This document shows positions 22,954 to 30,424 of a DNA stretch of 35,976 bases, one piece after another; within the stretch, counting starts at the first letter, position 1; each line of letters begins with the position of its first letter. The stretch is from Desulfobacterales bacterium HSG2 (GTDB taxonomy: Bacteria; Desulfobacterota; Desulfobacteria; Desulfobacterales; 4be13), in the NCBI GenBank assembly GCA_030378035.1, contig JAUCGI010000043.1:1-35976 (forward strand). The letters run 5' to 3'. The notes below the pieces were generated by a model. It did not search any database. It worked only from the letters and a program-made list of their open reading frames with translations, and had not been told where the DNA came from. The position numbers and the translations under genes are program-made.

Positions 22954-24415
22954 AGGTCAGTCCGTTGACTCTGTCCGAAGCTCTTGAAGTCAGCCAATCC
23001 CGTTTGAAGGCGCGGGAATGACACTGTGGCTCTGATTAAAAAAGGTGGATTCCCGCTTTTCAGGTCAGTTAGCTAACTCTGTCCGAAGTTCTTGAAGTCA
23101 ACCAGCAAATCCCGTTTGAAGGCGCGGGAATGACACGGTGGCTCTGATTAAAAAAGGTGGATTCCCGCTTTTCAGGTCAGTCCGTTGCCTCTGTCCGAAG
23201 CTCTTGAAGTCAGCCAATCCCGTTTGAAGGCGCGGGAATGACACTGTGGCTCTGATTAAAAAAGGTGGATTCCCGCTTTTCAGGTCAGTCAGTTGACTCT
23301 GACCAAAGCTCTTGAAGTCAACCAGCCGAGCCCGTTCAAAGGCGCGGGAATGACACGGTGCCATCAAAAGTGTTGAGTAAAACAACTGTTTCTGATTGGA
23401 TTCCCGCTTTTCAGGTCAGTCAGTTGAAGCTCTTGAAGTCAACCAGCCAATCCCGTTTGAAGGCGCGGGAATGACACTGTGATTAAAAAAAGTGGATTCC
23501 CGCTTTTCAGGTCAGTCCGTTGATTCTGTCCAAAGTTCTTGAAGTCAGGCAGCCGAGCCCGTTCAAAGGTGCGGGAATGACACGGTGGCTCTGGTTAAAA
23601 AAAGGTGGATTCCCGCTTTTCAGGTCAGTCAGTTGACTCTGTCCAAAGCTCTTGAAGTCAACCAGCCGAGCCCGTTCAAAGGTGCGGGAATGACACGGTA
23701 GCTCTGGTTTAAAAAAGGTGGATTCCCGCTTTTCAGGTCAGTCAGTTGACTCTGTCCGGAACTCTTGAAGTCAGGCAGCCAATTCCGTCTGAAGGCGCGG
23801 GAATGACGCGGTGGCTCTGATTAAAAAAAGGTGGATTCCCGCTTTTCAGGTCAGTCAGTTGACTCTGACCAAAGCTCTTGAAGTCAACCAGCCGAGCCCG
23901 TTCAAAGGCGCGGGAATGACACAGTGATTAAAAAAGTGGATTCCCGCTTTTCAGGTCAGTCCGTTGACTCTGCCCGAAGTTCTTGAAGTCAACCAGCCGA
24001 TCCCATTTGAAGGCGCGGGAATGACACGGTGGCTCTGATTAAAAAAAAAGTGGATTCCCGCTTTTCAGGTCAGTTCGTTGACTCTGCCCGAAGCTCTTGA
24101 AGTCAACCAGCCAAGCCCGTTTGAAGGCGCGGGAATGACACAGTGGCATCAAAATGTTGAGGTAAAACAACTGTTTCTGATTAAAAAAAGGTGGATTCCC
24201 GCTTTTCAGGTCAGTCCGTTGGCTCCGTCCGAAGTTCTTGATGTCAACCGGCCGAGCCCGTTCAAAGGCGCGGAAATGACACGGTGGCTCTGATTAAAAA
24301 AGGTGGATTCCCGCTTTTCAGGTCAGTCCGTTGGCTCTGTCCGAAGCTCTTGAAGTCAACCAGCCAAGCCCGTTCAAAAGCGCGGGAATGACACTGTGGC
24401 ATCAAAGTATTTAGT
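22954..24415. repeat. Tandem array of about 13 hairpin units (96-141 bp, mostly 112-114 bp)
   Basis: Units begin GGATTCCCGCTTTTCAGG at 23047, 23159, 23267, 23398, 23494, 23607, 23720, 23833, 23938, 24052, 24193 and 24305, with a truncated unit from 22954. Each unit runs through GTTGACTCTG..AGCTCTTGAAGTCAACC to GCGGGAATGACAC and a short T/A-rich linker. Two nested inverted repeats are conserved, an outer ATTCCCGC / GCGGGAAT and an inner GTTGACT / AGTCAAC. Unit-to-unit identity is high (~85-95% by eye), with indels mainly in the linker; two units and the upstream flank share a longer linker GAGGTAAAACAACTGTTTC. No protein frame is maintained across units. Neither CRISPR nor integron attC architecture fits. 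Function unknown. Confidence 0.92.
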
Positions 24416-24419
24416 CACG

Positions 24420-24660
24420 GTTACGGACTAATGTTTCAAAAACCTGATACAGAGGTTCATAGCAGCTTATATATTAAGGTATGGCTTCTTGAAAAAAAAT
24501 GCTTGCGATTACTTCTTTAATTTGGCAAAATAACAAATTATACAGGAAAAGGATGATGAAAACATTCTCTATGATAGCATGTAAGCGTTAAAGATATAAC
24601 TTTCCCGTTTTCTTGCTCTTGCTCCTGCTCGCGTCCATTCGATTAAGAGCAAGATTAAGA
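24420..24660. other. AT-rich spacer with CTTGCT/GATTAAGA short repeats
   Basis: No gene is supported. A run of CTTGCTCTTGCTCCTGCTCG near 24612-24632 is followed by GATTAAGAGCAAGATTAAGA, a partially inverted hexamer array like that at 27696-27741. GATTAAGA at its end is the target site of the next element. Confidence 0.45.
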
Positions 24661-24806
24661 GGGCATTCCAAAAAAGCAGGTGACACTGTGATCCGGCCTC
24701 ATGTTCCGGTCGGCAAAGTGTGAAATACTGCCGTATTTCATACGTCCGTATCGGATTTCCGGAGTCAGCAACATACTGCATGTTCCTACTTTTTGGGAAT
24801 GCACCC
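24661..24806. mobile_element. MITE-like element, family C (GGG..GCATTCC ends), copy 1
   Basis: This 146-bp element has ends GGGCATTCCAAAAAAG and CTTTTTGGGAATGCACCC and is flanked by the 8-bp repeat GATTAAGA at 24653-24660 and 24807-24814. Inside is the hairpin TGAAATAC..GTATTTCA (24721-24740). It resembles the element at 33677-33844 in its ends, length, target size and internal GATCCGG / GTTCCGG / CGGCA segments. No coding capacity is convincing. Confidence 0.75.
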
Positions 24807-24991
24807 GATTAAGATTAAAAGTTCGGTTTTTTTGAAATGGGAATCTGTTAGGTCACAATTGCCAAACTCTCCGGCAAAGCCGGTCTGATTCAGTTTTAAA
24901 AACTTGAACATCGGGTTAAGAGTTTCAAAGTTTCAAAAACTTCTCAAATCAGGCTGGCTAACGGGAAGGGAATGTGATTCAGGCATCGTTC

Positions 24992-25018
24992 CTGACAAGA
25001 CGGAATTTATTTTATAAT
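24992..25018 (+). promoter_or_regulatory. Possible promoter of the S1-domain gene
   Basis: CTGACA (24992-24997) and TATAAT (25013-25018) are separated by 15 bp, shorter than the ideal 17. The expected start would leave a leader of only about 12-15 nt before ATG 25038, with AAGGAT as ribosome binding site. The -10 match is perfect, but the spacing makes this a weak call. Confidence 0.35.
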
Positions 25019-25037
25019 TTTTTCAAGGATAATCATC

Positions 25038-26552
25038 ATGTCAGAGAGTTTTATAGATAAAAAAGATGACACCCAGGCAAAAAATTTTGCCGAGGCTGTC
25101 GGTTCCTATTTTCAAAACGGGAACAAAGGGAACAAAGTGGAAAGTTTTGCCGATCTTCTGGATTCTTACAACTCCGGGATGAGCGAGGATGTTCGGATCG
25201 GGGATAAGGTCAGAGGCGAAGTTATTTCCATCGGAATGGACACCGTTTTTGTGAACACAGGCACAAAAATTGACGGTGCGGTTGACAAGGCGGAACTTGT
25301 TGATGAAAACGGGGAACTGGCCTGTAATATCGGCGATACCCTGGAGCTTTACATTGTATCATTCAGTGAAAACGAAATCCGGCTTTCCAAAGCCCTTTCA
25401 GGCATCGGCGGACTGAACATTCTGCGGGATGCCTTTGATAACAGAGTGCCGGTGGAAGGAAAGATAAAAGAGAAATGCAAAGGGGGATTTTATGTTGAAA
25501 TGTTTCAGAGAAGAGCCTTCTGCCCGATCAGCCAGATGGATGTGAGATTTGTCGAAACCCCGGATGATTACGTCGGGGAAGTCCATCAGTTCCTGATCAC
25601 GCGTTTTGAGGAGAACGGAAAAAACATTGTCGTATCAAGACGTGAACTGCTTGAGAGAGAGCGGAAAGCGGCCGGAAAGAAGTTTATGGAAAATGTGGCC
25701 ATCGATTCTGTTCTGGAGGGGAAAGTTTCAAGTATCATGCCCTACGGCGCTTTTGTGGAACTTTTTCCGGGAATCGAGGGGATGGTGCATGTTTCGGAGA
25801 TGAGCTGGTCAAGAGTGGAAAAACCGGATGATATTCTGAAAAAAGGGGATTCCGTCACCGTCAAAGTGACAGGGATGGAACCGGGCAAGGCGCCGGGTCA
25901 GCTCAAAATCTCTCTTTCCATGAAACAGGTCACTGGCGATCCGTGGGAGAGCGACGAGGAACTGTTCCATGCCGGTGACAAAGTCAGGGGGAGGGTGACA
26001 AAGTGTGCAAGTTTCGGAGCGTTTGTGGAGATTGCCCCCGGGATCGAGGGACTGGTCCATATCAGTGAAATGAGTTACAAGAAACGGATCTCAAAACCTG
26101 AGGATGTGGTGCAGGAAGGCGAGACTGTTGACGTCATGATAAAGGAGATTGACACCGAAAAAAGAAGGATATCCCTGAGCATCAAAGAAGCCGAGGGAGA
26201 TCCCTGGATCGGTGTGACAGAAAAGTATACTGTGGGCCAGTCGGTGGAAGGCACCATAGAAAAAAAGGAGAAATTCGGATATTTTATCACATTGGAGCCG
26301 GGCATCACAGGGCTTCTTCCGAAATCAAAAATCAGCAAATCCCACAAACCGTCTCTGATCGAAAGACTGAAGGAAGGAGATCCCATAACGATCACCGTTG
26401 AAGAGATACATCCGAATAATCGGAAAATAACGCTTGGCCCCGGTGACTCGGAGGGTGGTGAAGACAACTGGAAAAAATATACAAAAGGGACCAGGTCATC
26501 TCTGGGATCTCTGGGGGAAAAACTGCAACAGGCACTTGACGCGAAGAAGTGA
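25038..26552 (+). CDS. Ribosomal protein S1-like RNA-binding protein (five S1 domains)
   Basis: The protein has 504 residues from ATG 25038. Five S1 (OB-fold) repeats can be traced: ~53-118 (IGDKVRGEVISIGMDTVFVN), ~136-200 (VEGKIKEKCKGGFYVEM), ~218-293 (LEGKVSSIMPYGAFVELFPGIEGMVHVSEMSW), ~308-380 (VRGRVTKCASFGAFVEIAPGIEGLVHISEMSY) and ~395-463 (VEGTIEKKEKFGYFITLEPGITGLLPKSKI). Canonical S1 has six repeats and about 550-600 residues, so this is a slightly shorter version. The first repeats are degenerate, as expected for ribosome-docking domains. It probably binds mRNA on the 30S subunit or acts as an S1 paralogue. It stands alone, convergent with the MarR gene. Confidence 0.88.
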   Translation: MSESFIDKKDDTQAKNFAEAVGSYFQNGNKGNKVESFADLLDSYNSGMSEDVRIGDKVRGEVISIGMDTVFVNTGTKIDGAVDKAELVDENGELACNIGDTLELYIVSFSENEIRLSKALSGIGGLNILRDAFDNRVPVEGKIKEKCKGGFYVEMFQRRAFCPISQMDVRFVETPDDYVGEVHQFLITRFEENGKNIVVSRRELLERERKAAGKKFMENVAIDSVLEGKVSSIMPYGAFVELFPGIEGMVHVSEMSWSRVEKPDDILKKGDSVTVKVTGMEPGKAPGQLKISLSMKQVTGDPWESDEELFHAGDKVRGRVTKCASFGAFVEIAPGIEGLVHISEMSYKKRISKPEDVVQEGETVDVMIKEIDTEKRRISLSIKEAEGDPWIGVTEKYTVGQSVEGTIEKKEKFGYFITLEPGITGLLPKSKISKSHKPSLIERLKEGDPITITVEEIHPNNRKITLGPGDSEGGEDNWKKYTKGTRSSLGSLGEKLQQALDAKK

Positions 26553-26568
26553 AACCAAAAACCGGCAA

Positions 26569-27117
26569 TCAGATTTCGGGTTTCAGGTTTTGTTTTTCCA
26601 CCTTGCCCGTCGGGTCCTCGATAGGGCCTGTTGTCAGAAACGGGGCCGCGGTGAGTGACTTTGCGTCCGTCATGGAAACAAGGCGTTGCAACGAACTGAG
26701 GATCATCATCTGCTCCCAGTCCTGAAGATTTTCAAACCGTTTGATAAAAGCCTCCTGCATCAGAGGAGGCGCGTTCTTTAACAACGCCTCACATTCCTGA
26801 GTTGCCTGGACAAGCACCCGCCGCCTGTCAATCTCACTTCGCCGGCGGGTGATCAGTCCGCGTTTTGCCAATCGCTCCAGAATGCCTGTGACCGTGGCCT
26901 GACTCAGACTGATCGCTTTGGACAACTCCCCCACCGACACCTCCCCCAGTTTGGACAGCTCCTGCAAAATAACCAGTTGCGGGCCGGTCAGGCCGACCTG
27001 TCTTACAAGGTAACGCGAGTGCAAATCAATGGATTGGATAATTTTTCGGATGGCAATCAGAACCTCGTCACAGACAGAGACGGGCTGACTCACTTTTTCT
27101 TTGGCAGAATTTTTCAT
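26569..27117 (-). CDS. MarR-family transcriptional regulator
   Basis: The protein has 182 residues, starting at ATG 27117. The winged-helix core is clear: GLTGPQLVILQELSKLGEVSVGELSKAISLSQATVTGILERLAKRGLITRRRSEIDRRRVLVQATQECEALL, where SLSQATVTGILERL is the recognition helix and SEIDRRRVLVQAT the wing with the DRR motif. The ~35 C-terminal residues (LTAAPFLTTGPIEDPTG) extend past the usual MarR end. It follows the symporter and SBP genes on the same strand (84 bp after a small unknown gene), so it may regulate that operon in response to a small ligand. No operator can be identified with confidence. Confidence 0.92.
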   Translation of the reverse strand: MKNSAKEKVSQPVSVCDEVLIAIRKIIQSIDLHSRYLVRQVGLTGPQLVILQELSKLGEVSVGELSKAISLSQATVTGILERLAKRGLITRRRSEIDRRRVLVQATQECEALLKNAPPLMQEAFIKRFENLQDWEQMMILSSLQRLVSMTDAKSLTAAPFLTTGPIEDPTGKVEKQNLKPEI

Positions 27118-27200
27118 CGGACTACTTTATGTGAAAGTTGGGAATCTGAAACGCCTGAAATGTTCCTGTCGCCCTGAGTGTCATCCCACGGACCCTGTCA

Positions 27201-27473
27201 TCAAGCATCTTTTATAAAAAGCTTATTCTCTTCAATAATCTCTTCAGCAATCTTTATGCCTTCTTCAAGAGAGTCTATTCCGGTGATATAGCTGTCTCTC
27301 AACTGAATCTCAAATTTCTGGTTCCCCTCTTTGTCCGCGATGGTTCGGATATAGAGATTCATTCGGATGCCCACTTTGATATAGTGCGCGCTGACCAGCT
27401 CCTTGCCTTTATATTTCCATTTTCCAAGGACATCGTGCAACATGAAATCCTGAATGTATTTCGGAAATTCCAT
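27201..27473 (-). CDS. Small conserved-looking hypothetical protein
   Basis: The start is placed at ATG 27473 behind AAAGGA (90 residues, MEFPKYIQDF); an ATG at 27500 without a site would add nine residues. The sequence looks like a small beta-rich fold followed by a helix: GKWKYKGKELVSAHYIKVGIRMNLYIRTI..KFEIQLRDSYITGIDSLEEGIKIAEEIIEEN. No signal peptide or metal motif. I do not recognise the family. It sits between the symporter gene and the MarR gene on the same strand. Confidence 0.65.
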   Translation of the reverse strand: MEFPKYIQDFMLHDVLGKWKYKGKELVSAHYIKVGIRMNLYIRTIADKEGNQKFEIQLRDSYITGIDSLEEGIKIAEEIIEENKLFIKDA

Positions 27474-27695
27474 TATTTTATTCCTTTCTTCCCTCTTCAT
27501 TTGAGAGAGCTTATGCTCGGCAACTATCTTTGTAAAACCGGGCGATATGATCGGTTACACTTCAAAACGGGTGCTAAAATTTCATTTTGGCACTCCCTTT
27601 GAAACCAAGATATACTGCGGATTTCTGATTTTTCCCCGCGGAAAAATCAGAAAACCCGTCAGCCTACATGTTTACACCATAAGTGTAAGCTTAAT

Positions 27696-27741
27696 CTTGC
27701 TCTTGCTCTTTATCTTTATCCTGATAAAGAGCAAGAGCAAG
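27696..27741 (-). terminator. Long hexamer-based hairpin downstream of the symporter gene
   Basis: An exact 18-bp stem, CTTGCTCTTGCTCTTTAT at 27696-27713 and ATAAAGAGCAAGAGCAAG at 27724-27741, has a 10-base loop. It is made of CTTGCT/AGCAAG hexamers and extended by further imperfect arms (GTGTAAG..CTTACAC at 27683-27773). It lies about 28 bp after the stop of the minus-strand symporter. It may terminate or attenuate transcription, but no clean U-run follows on the minus strand, so it may simply be a repeat. Confidence 0.45.
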
Positions 27742-27768
27742 AGCAAGATAAAGAGATTTAGTTTGCAC

Positions 27769-29094
27769 TTACACACTCACTTCTGCCATCTGATCAACCT
27801 CGGTAATGGCATTTTCCAGCCTGCCAACCACCACACCAGCGGTCGCGTCCCCCCATACATTCACTGCCGTCCGGAACTGATCCAGGATACGGTCAATGGC
27901 AAGAATCAGCCCGATTCCGTCCAGGGGCATTCCCGCGGCCGTCAGAACGATTCCCATTGTGACCAGACCGGCACCCGGTATGGCCGCCGCTCCGATCGCG
28001 GCCAGGGTGGCCGTGATGAAGATGATCGCCTGCATCCCGATGCTCAGGTCAATGCCCATGAGTTCCGCGATGAAGATGACTGCCACAGACTCATAAAGCG
28101 CGGTTCCGTCCATATTGACCGTGGCGCCCAGGGGCAGCACAAAGTTCCCGATTCTCTTATCCACACCGGCCCGTTTGGACAGACAGTCCATGGTGAGGGG
28201 AAGGGTGGCCGCGCTCGACGCGGTGGACCATGCCGTGAGAACGGCCGGAGATAATGCCTTGAACAGACGGATAGGACTGTAACGCCCGATAATCAGCACC
28301 AGCAGCGGCAGGGTCACGCAGGCATGAATGGCCAGCCCCAGCACAACCGTCAGCGCGTATTTCCCCAGAGCCCTGAGGGCCGCGACCCCCAGATCCATAA
28401 AAATGGCTGTCACAAGAAAAAAGATACAGTAAGGCGCGATGATCATCACCACCATAACCGACTTCTGCATGATCAGGTCCAGGCCGTTGATGGCATTTGC
28501 CAAGGTTTCGGACTCCCTTCCCACCATGGCGGCCATGATCGCAAAAAATATGGTGAAGAAGATAATTTGCAGCACGTCCCCCCTGGCCATGGCCCCGGCC
28601 GGATTCTTGGGAATCATGTTGACCAGGGTGTCAATAATAATGACAGAGGCGCTTCTTTCACCGACTCCCTGCTTGCTCACCTTCTCCGGGACTTCCGTGG
28701 CAATATCGAGCGCGGCAAGGGCCTCTTTGTCAATGCCCTCTCCCGGATGAATGATATTGACCAGAATCAGGCCCACCAGAACGGCCAGCGCGGTGGTGGT
28801 CATGTAGTAAATCACGGTTTTGCTGCCGATCTTTCCCAGTTCCCTGATATCTCCCAGATTGACAACGGCCATGAAAATAGAGGCAAAGACCAGCGGCACA
28901 ATCATCATTCTGAGCAGGCGGATAAAGATATCCCCTGCATACTCGAAGAAAACCTTCTGCACATAAATCGGCCCCGATGACACCCCGGGGCCGAAGAGCT
29001 TGTTATATGTGATCCCCAGTATAATTCCTGCAACAATACCGATGAGAATCTTCCATTGCAGGTCCAGTCCTTTTTTTCCTTCTGTCTTTTCCAT
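27769..29094 (-). CDS. Dicarboxylate/amino acid:cation symporter (DAACS/SDF family)
   Basis: The protein has 441 residues; ATG 29094 lies behind AAGGAGGAG. Multiple membrane helices match the glutamate-transporter-like fold. The diagnostic C-terminal elements are present: a serine-rich hairpin AWSTASSAATLPLT (HP1) and GATVNMDGTALYESVAVIFIAELMGI (NMDGT in TM7), then GAAAIPGAGLVTMGIVL (HP2) and the TM8 segment LILAIDRILDQFRTAVNVWGDATAG, whose DR..D...N residues bind substrate and cation. It imports acidic or neutral amino acids or C4-dicarboxylates with Na+ or H+. It is cotranscribed with the upstream periplasmic binding protein (38-bp gap), a pairing not needed for the known mechanism. Confidence 0.95.
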   Translation of the reverse strand: MEKTEGKKGLDLQWKILIGIVAGIILGITYNKLFGPGVSSGPIYVQKVFFEYAGDIFIRLLRMMIVPLVFASIFMAVVNLGDIRELGKIGSKTVIYYMTTTALAVLVGLILVNIIHPGEGIDKEALAALDIATEVPEKVSKQGVGERSASVIIIDTLVNMIPKNPAGAMARGDVLQIIFFTIFFAIMAAMVGRESETLANAINGLDLIMQKSVMVVMIIAPYCIFFLVTAIFMDLGVAALRALGKYALTVVLGLAIHACVTLPLLVLIIGRYSPIRLFKALSPAVLTAWSTASSAATLPLTMDCLSKRAGVDKRIGNFVLPLGATVNMDGTALYESVAVIFIAELMGIDLSIGMQAIIFITATLAAIGAAAIPGAGLVTMGIVLTAAGMPLDGIGLILAIDRILDQFRTAVNVWGDATAGVVVGRLENAITEVDQMAEVSV

Positions 29095-29132
29095 ACTCTC
29101 CTCCTTGAGTGGAAGAAACCGGAATCCGGTTT

Positions 29133-30002
29133 CTACTTCTTAACATATTTCCCCATAAACTTTTTAAAATACCCCTGAGCCCTAAGCTTGTCACAGATAA
29201 ACATGTTGAGCAGATTCAGGAAGGACTGATTGCCTTTGGCCACGGCAAAGCCGTAGGTATCCGGTTTATAAGGTTCGGAAAAGACAATGACCTTATACAG
29301 GGTTTTGTCCCGGTTATCCGAGGTCCAGGTGTTGAGAAAAATCTCATCGTGAACCATGATATGGGTTTCCCCCTTGGCCGCTGCTTCCGCGGATTGTTCG
29401 TTGGTGGGATATTCCTGAAGTTTGGCTTCGGGAAAGAACTCCGGCACAGAGCGGATCGAGCCTTTGCCCGTGGTCGCGGCAATGATCAGTTGGTCTTCTT
29501 TCCCCTGTTTTTCCAATTTTTCCATAAGTTCCTGATAGGTTTTCACCTGACCGACTCTGAGCTGACCGGCCCTGAGCTTGTTCAGCATGATGGTGATGCC
29601 GGTATCATAATAGGAATCGGTGAAATCAACATATCTGGCCCGTTCAAAAATTCTGGACATCGCGGCCATGATCACGTCAATTTGGCCGTTCTGAGCCATG
29701 GGAATCAGTTCGGAAAAGGAATCGGGAACCACTTTCTCCAATCTGACGCCCATACTTTCTGCCAGAAGTTCGGCAATATCAACATCTATTCCGACCCGTT
29801 CATTTTTTTCATTGGTAAATGAAAAGGGTTTGAACAAGGGATTAAACCCCACTCTGAGAACACCTTTCTCCATGATCCGCTGCAAAACAGGGCTGTCACC
29901 GGTGGCGATCTGATCATCGCCAGCAGCAGCCGGCAGGCACAGGACCGAGCTGAGTATCAGAGCTGTCAGCAGACAGATCTGAAAGACCTTCCATTTCTTC
30001 AT
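29133..30002 (-). CDS. Amino-acid-type periplasmic substrate-binding protein (SBP_bac_3)
   Basis: The start is set at ATG 30002 behind CGGAGG (289 residues); nine upstream codons are in frame but lack a site. A signal peptide covers ~1-30 (LLTALILSSVLCLPAAAG). The family signature is clear: VLRVGFNPLFKPFSFTNEKNERVGIDVDIAELLAESMGV, then FSELIPMAQNGQIDVIMAAMSRIFERARYVDFTDSYYDTGITIMLNK and a late YGFAVAKGNQSFLNLLNMFI. The ligand is likely a polar amino acid. There is no ABC permease; the next gene is a DAACS symporter 38 bp downstream. Confidence 0.92.
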   Translation of the reverse strand: MKKWKVFQICLLTALILSSVLCLPAAAGDDQIATGDSPVLQRIMEKGVLRVGFNPLFKPFSFTNEKNERVGIDVDIAELLAESMGVRLEKVVPDSFSELIPMAQNGQIDVIMAAMSRIFERARYVDFTDSYYDTGITIMLNKLRAGQLRVGQVKTYQELMEKLEKQGKEDQLIIAATTGKGSIRSVPEFFPEAKLQEYPTNEQSAEAAAKGETHIMVHDEIFLNTWTSDNRDKTLYKVIVFSEPYKPDTYGFAVAKGNQSFLNLLNMFICDKLRAQGYFKKFMGKYVKK

Positions 30003-30049
30003 ATCAAATCCTCCGATTTTTAGAGTCACATTACATTAGAATATAAAAT

Positions 30050-30104
30050 CCACAGCAAATCCACAATAATTCCACAATAAACCCACAATAAACCCACAAT
30101 AAAA
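30050..30104 (-). repeat. Five 11-bp tandem repeats in the leader of the SBP-symporter operon
   Basis: On the plus strand the units are CCACAGCAAAT, CCACAATAATT, CCACAATAAAC, CCACAATAAAC and CCACAATAAAA, exactly 11 bp apart from 30050 to 30104. They lie between the predicted promoter (30151-30179) and ATG 30002, so they would be transcribed as repeated UUUAUUGUGG. The spacing is close to one helical turn, which would suit repeated protein binding to DNA or to the leader RNA. Confidence 0.85.
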
Positions 30105-30150
30105 TTAATAGGCGATGATTTCCTTATCACCTCCCTTCCTAGAAACAAAA

Positions 30151-30179
30151 TGTATAGCTTACTAACAGATGCAAATCAA
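30151..30179 (-). promoter_or_regulatory. Sigma70-like promoter of the SBP-symporter operon
   Basis: On the minus strand TTGATT (30179-30174) and TATACA (30156-30151) are separated by 17 bp, a good consensus fit. The leader would be about 140 nt. Just downstream, GGAAGGGAGGTGATAAGGA (around 30126-30144) is a near-perfect anti-16S sequence with no start codon at the right distance. The 11-bp repeats follow. Confidence 0.6.
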
Positions 30180-30214
30180 GCAATTTTTTCCCTTAATTAA
30201 TCATGGGAAAAAAC

Positions 30215-30323
30215 GTCGGTTGTCCGTGGTCGGTTGTCGGTTGTTTGTGGTCGATTGTCGGTGGTCGGTGGTCGGTTGTCCGTGGTCCGTTGCAACTGAC
30301 AACTGACAACTGACCACTGACAA
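30215..30323. repeat. Inverted heptamer array: 11 x GTCGGTT-type then 4 x AACTGAC-type
   Basis: Eleven 7-bp units in perfect register (GTCGGTT, GTCCGTG, GTTTGTG and similar) run from 30215 to 30291. After a GC dinucleotide, four inverted units AACTGAC/CACTGAC run from 30294 to 30321. In RNA the two sets can pair with one G-U wobble per unit. The array lies upstream of the multi-RAMP gene (start 30425) and opposite the SBP promoter. Confidence 0.9.
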
Positions 30324-30424
30324 TTTAAACTCTGTACAATTCTGCTAATATATGATAAATGACGTTGCTAATGGCGATTGGAACATAATCAGTGAAATTT
30401 GAACATAGCAAACAGGAGGCGCTT

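Noticed and set aside
23098..23385. Minus-strand frame with FKSFGQ repeats
   Set aside because: Produced by two hairpin units; linker indels break the frame in the other units.
22954..24415. CRISPR array
   Set aside because: Units are 96-141 bp and nearly identical throughout; there are no short constant repeats separated by unique spacers of constant length, and no cas1/cas2 nearby.
22954..24415. Integron attC array
   Set aside because: The inner arms read GTTGACT/AGTCAAC, which do not fit the GTTRRRY/RYYYAAC core sites, there are no cassette genes and no integrase.
27547..28980. Plus-strand frames opposite the symporter
   Set aside because: Low-complexity His/Arg/Gly-rich shadow frames of the DAACS gene.
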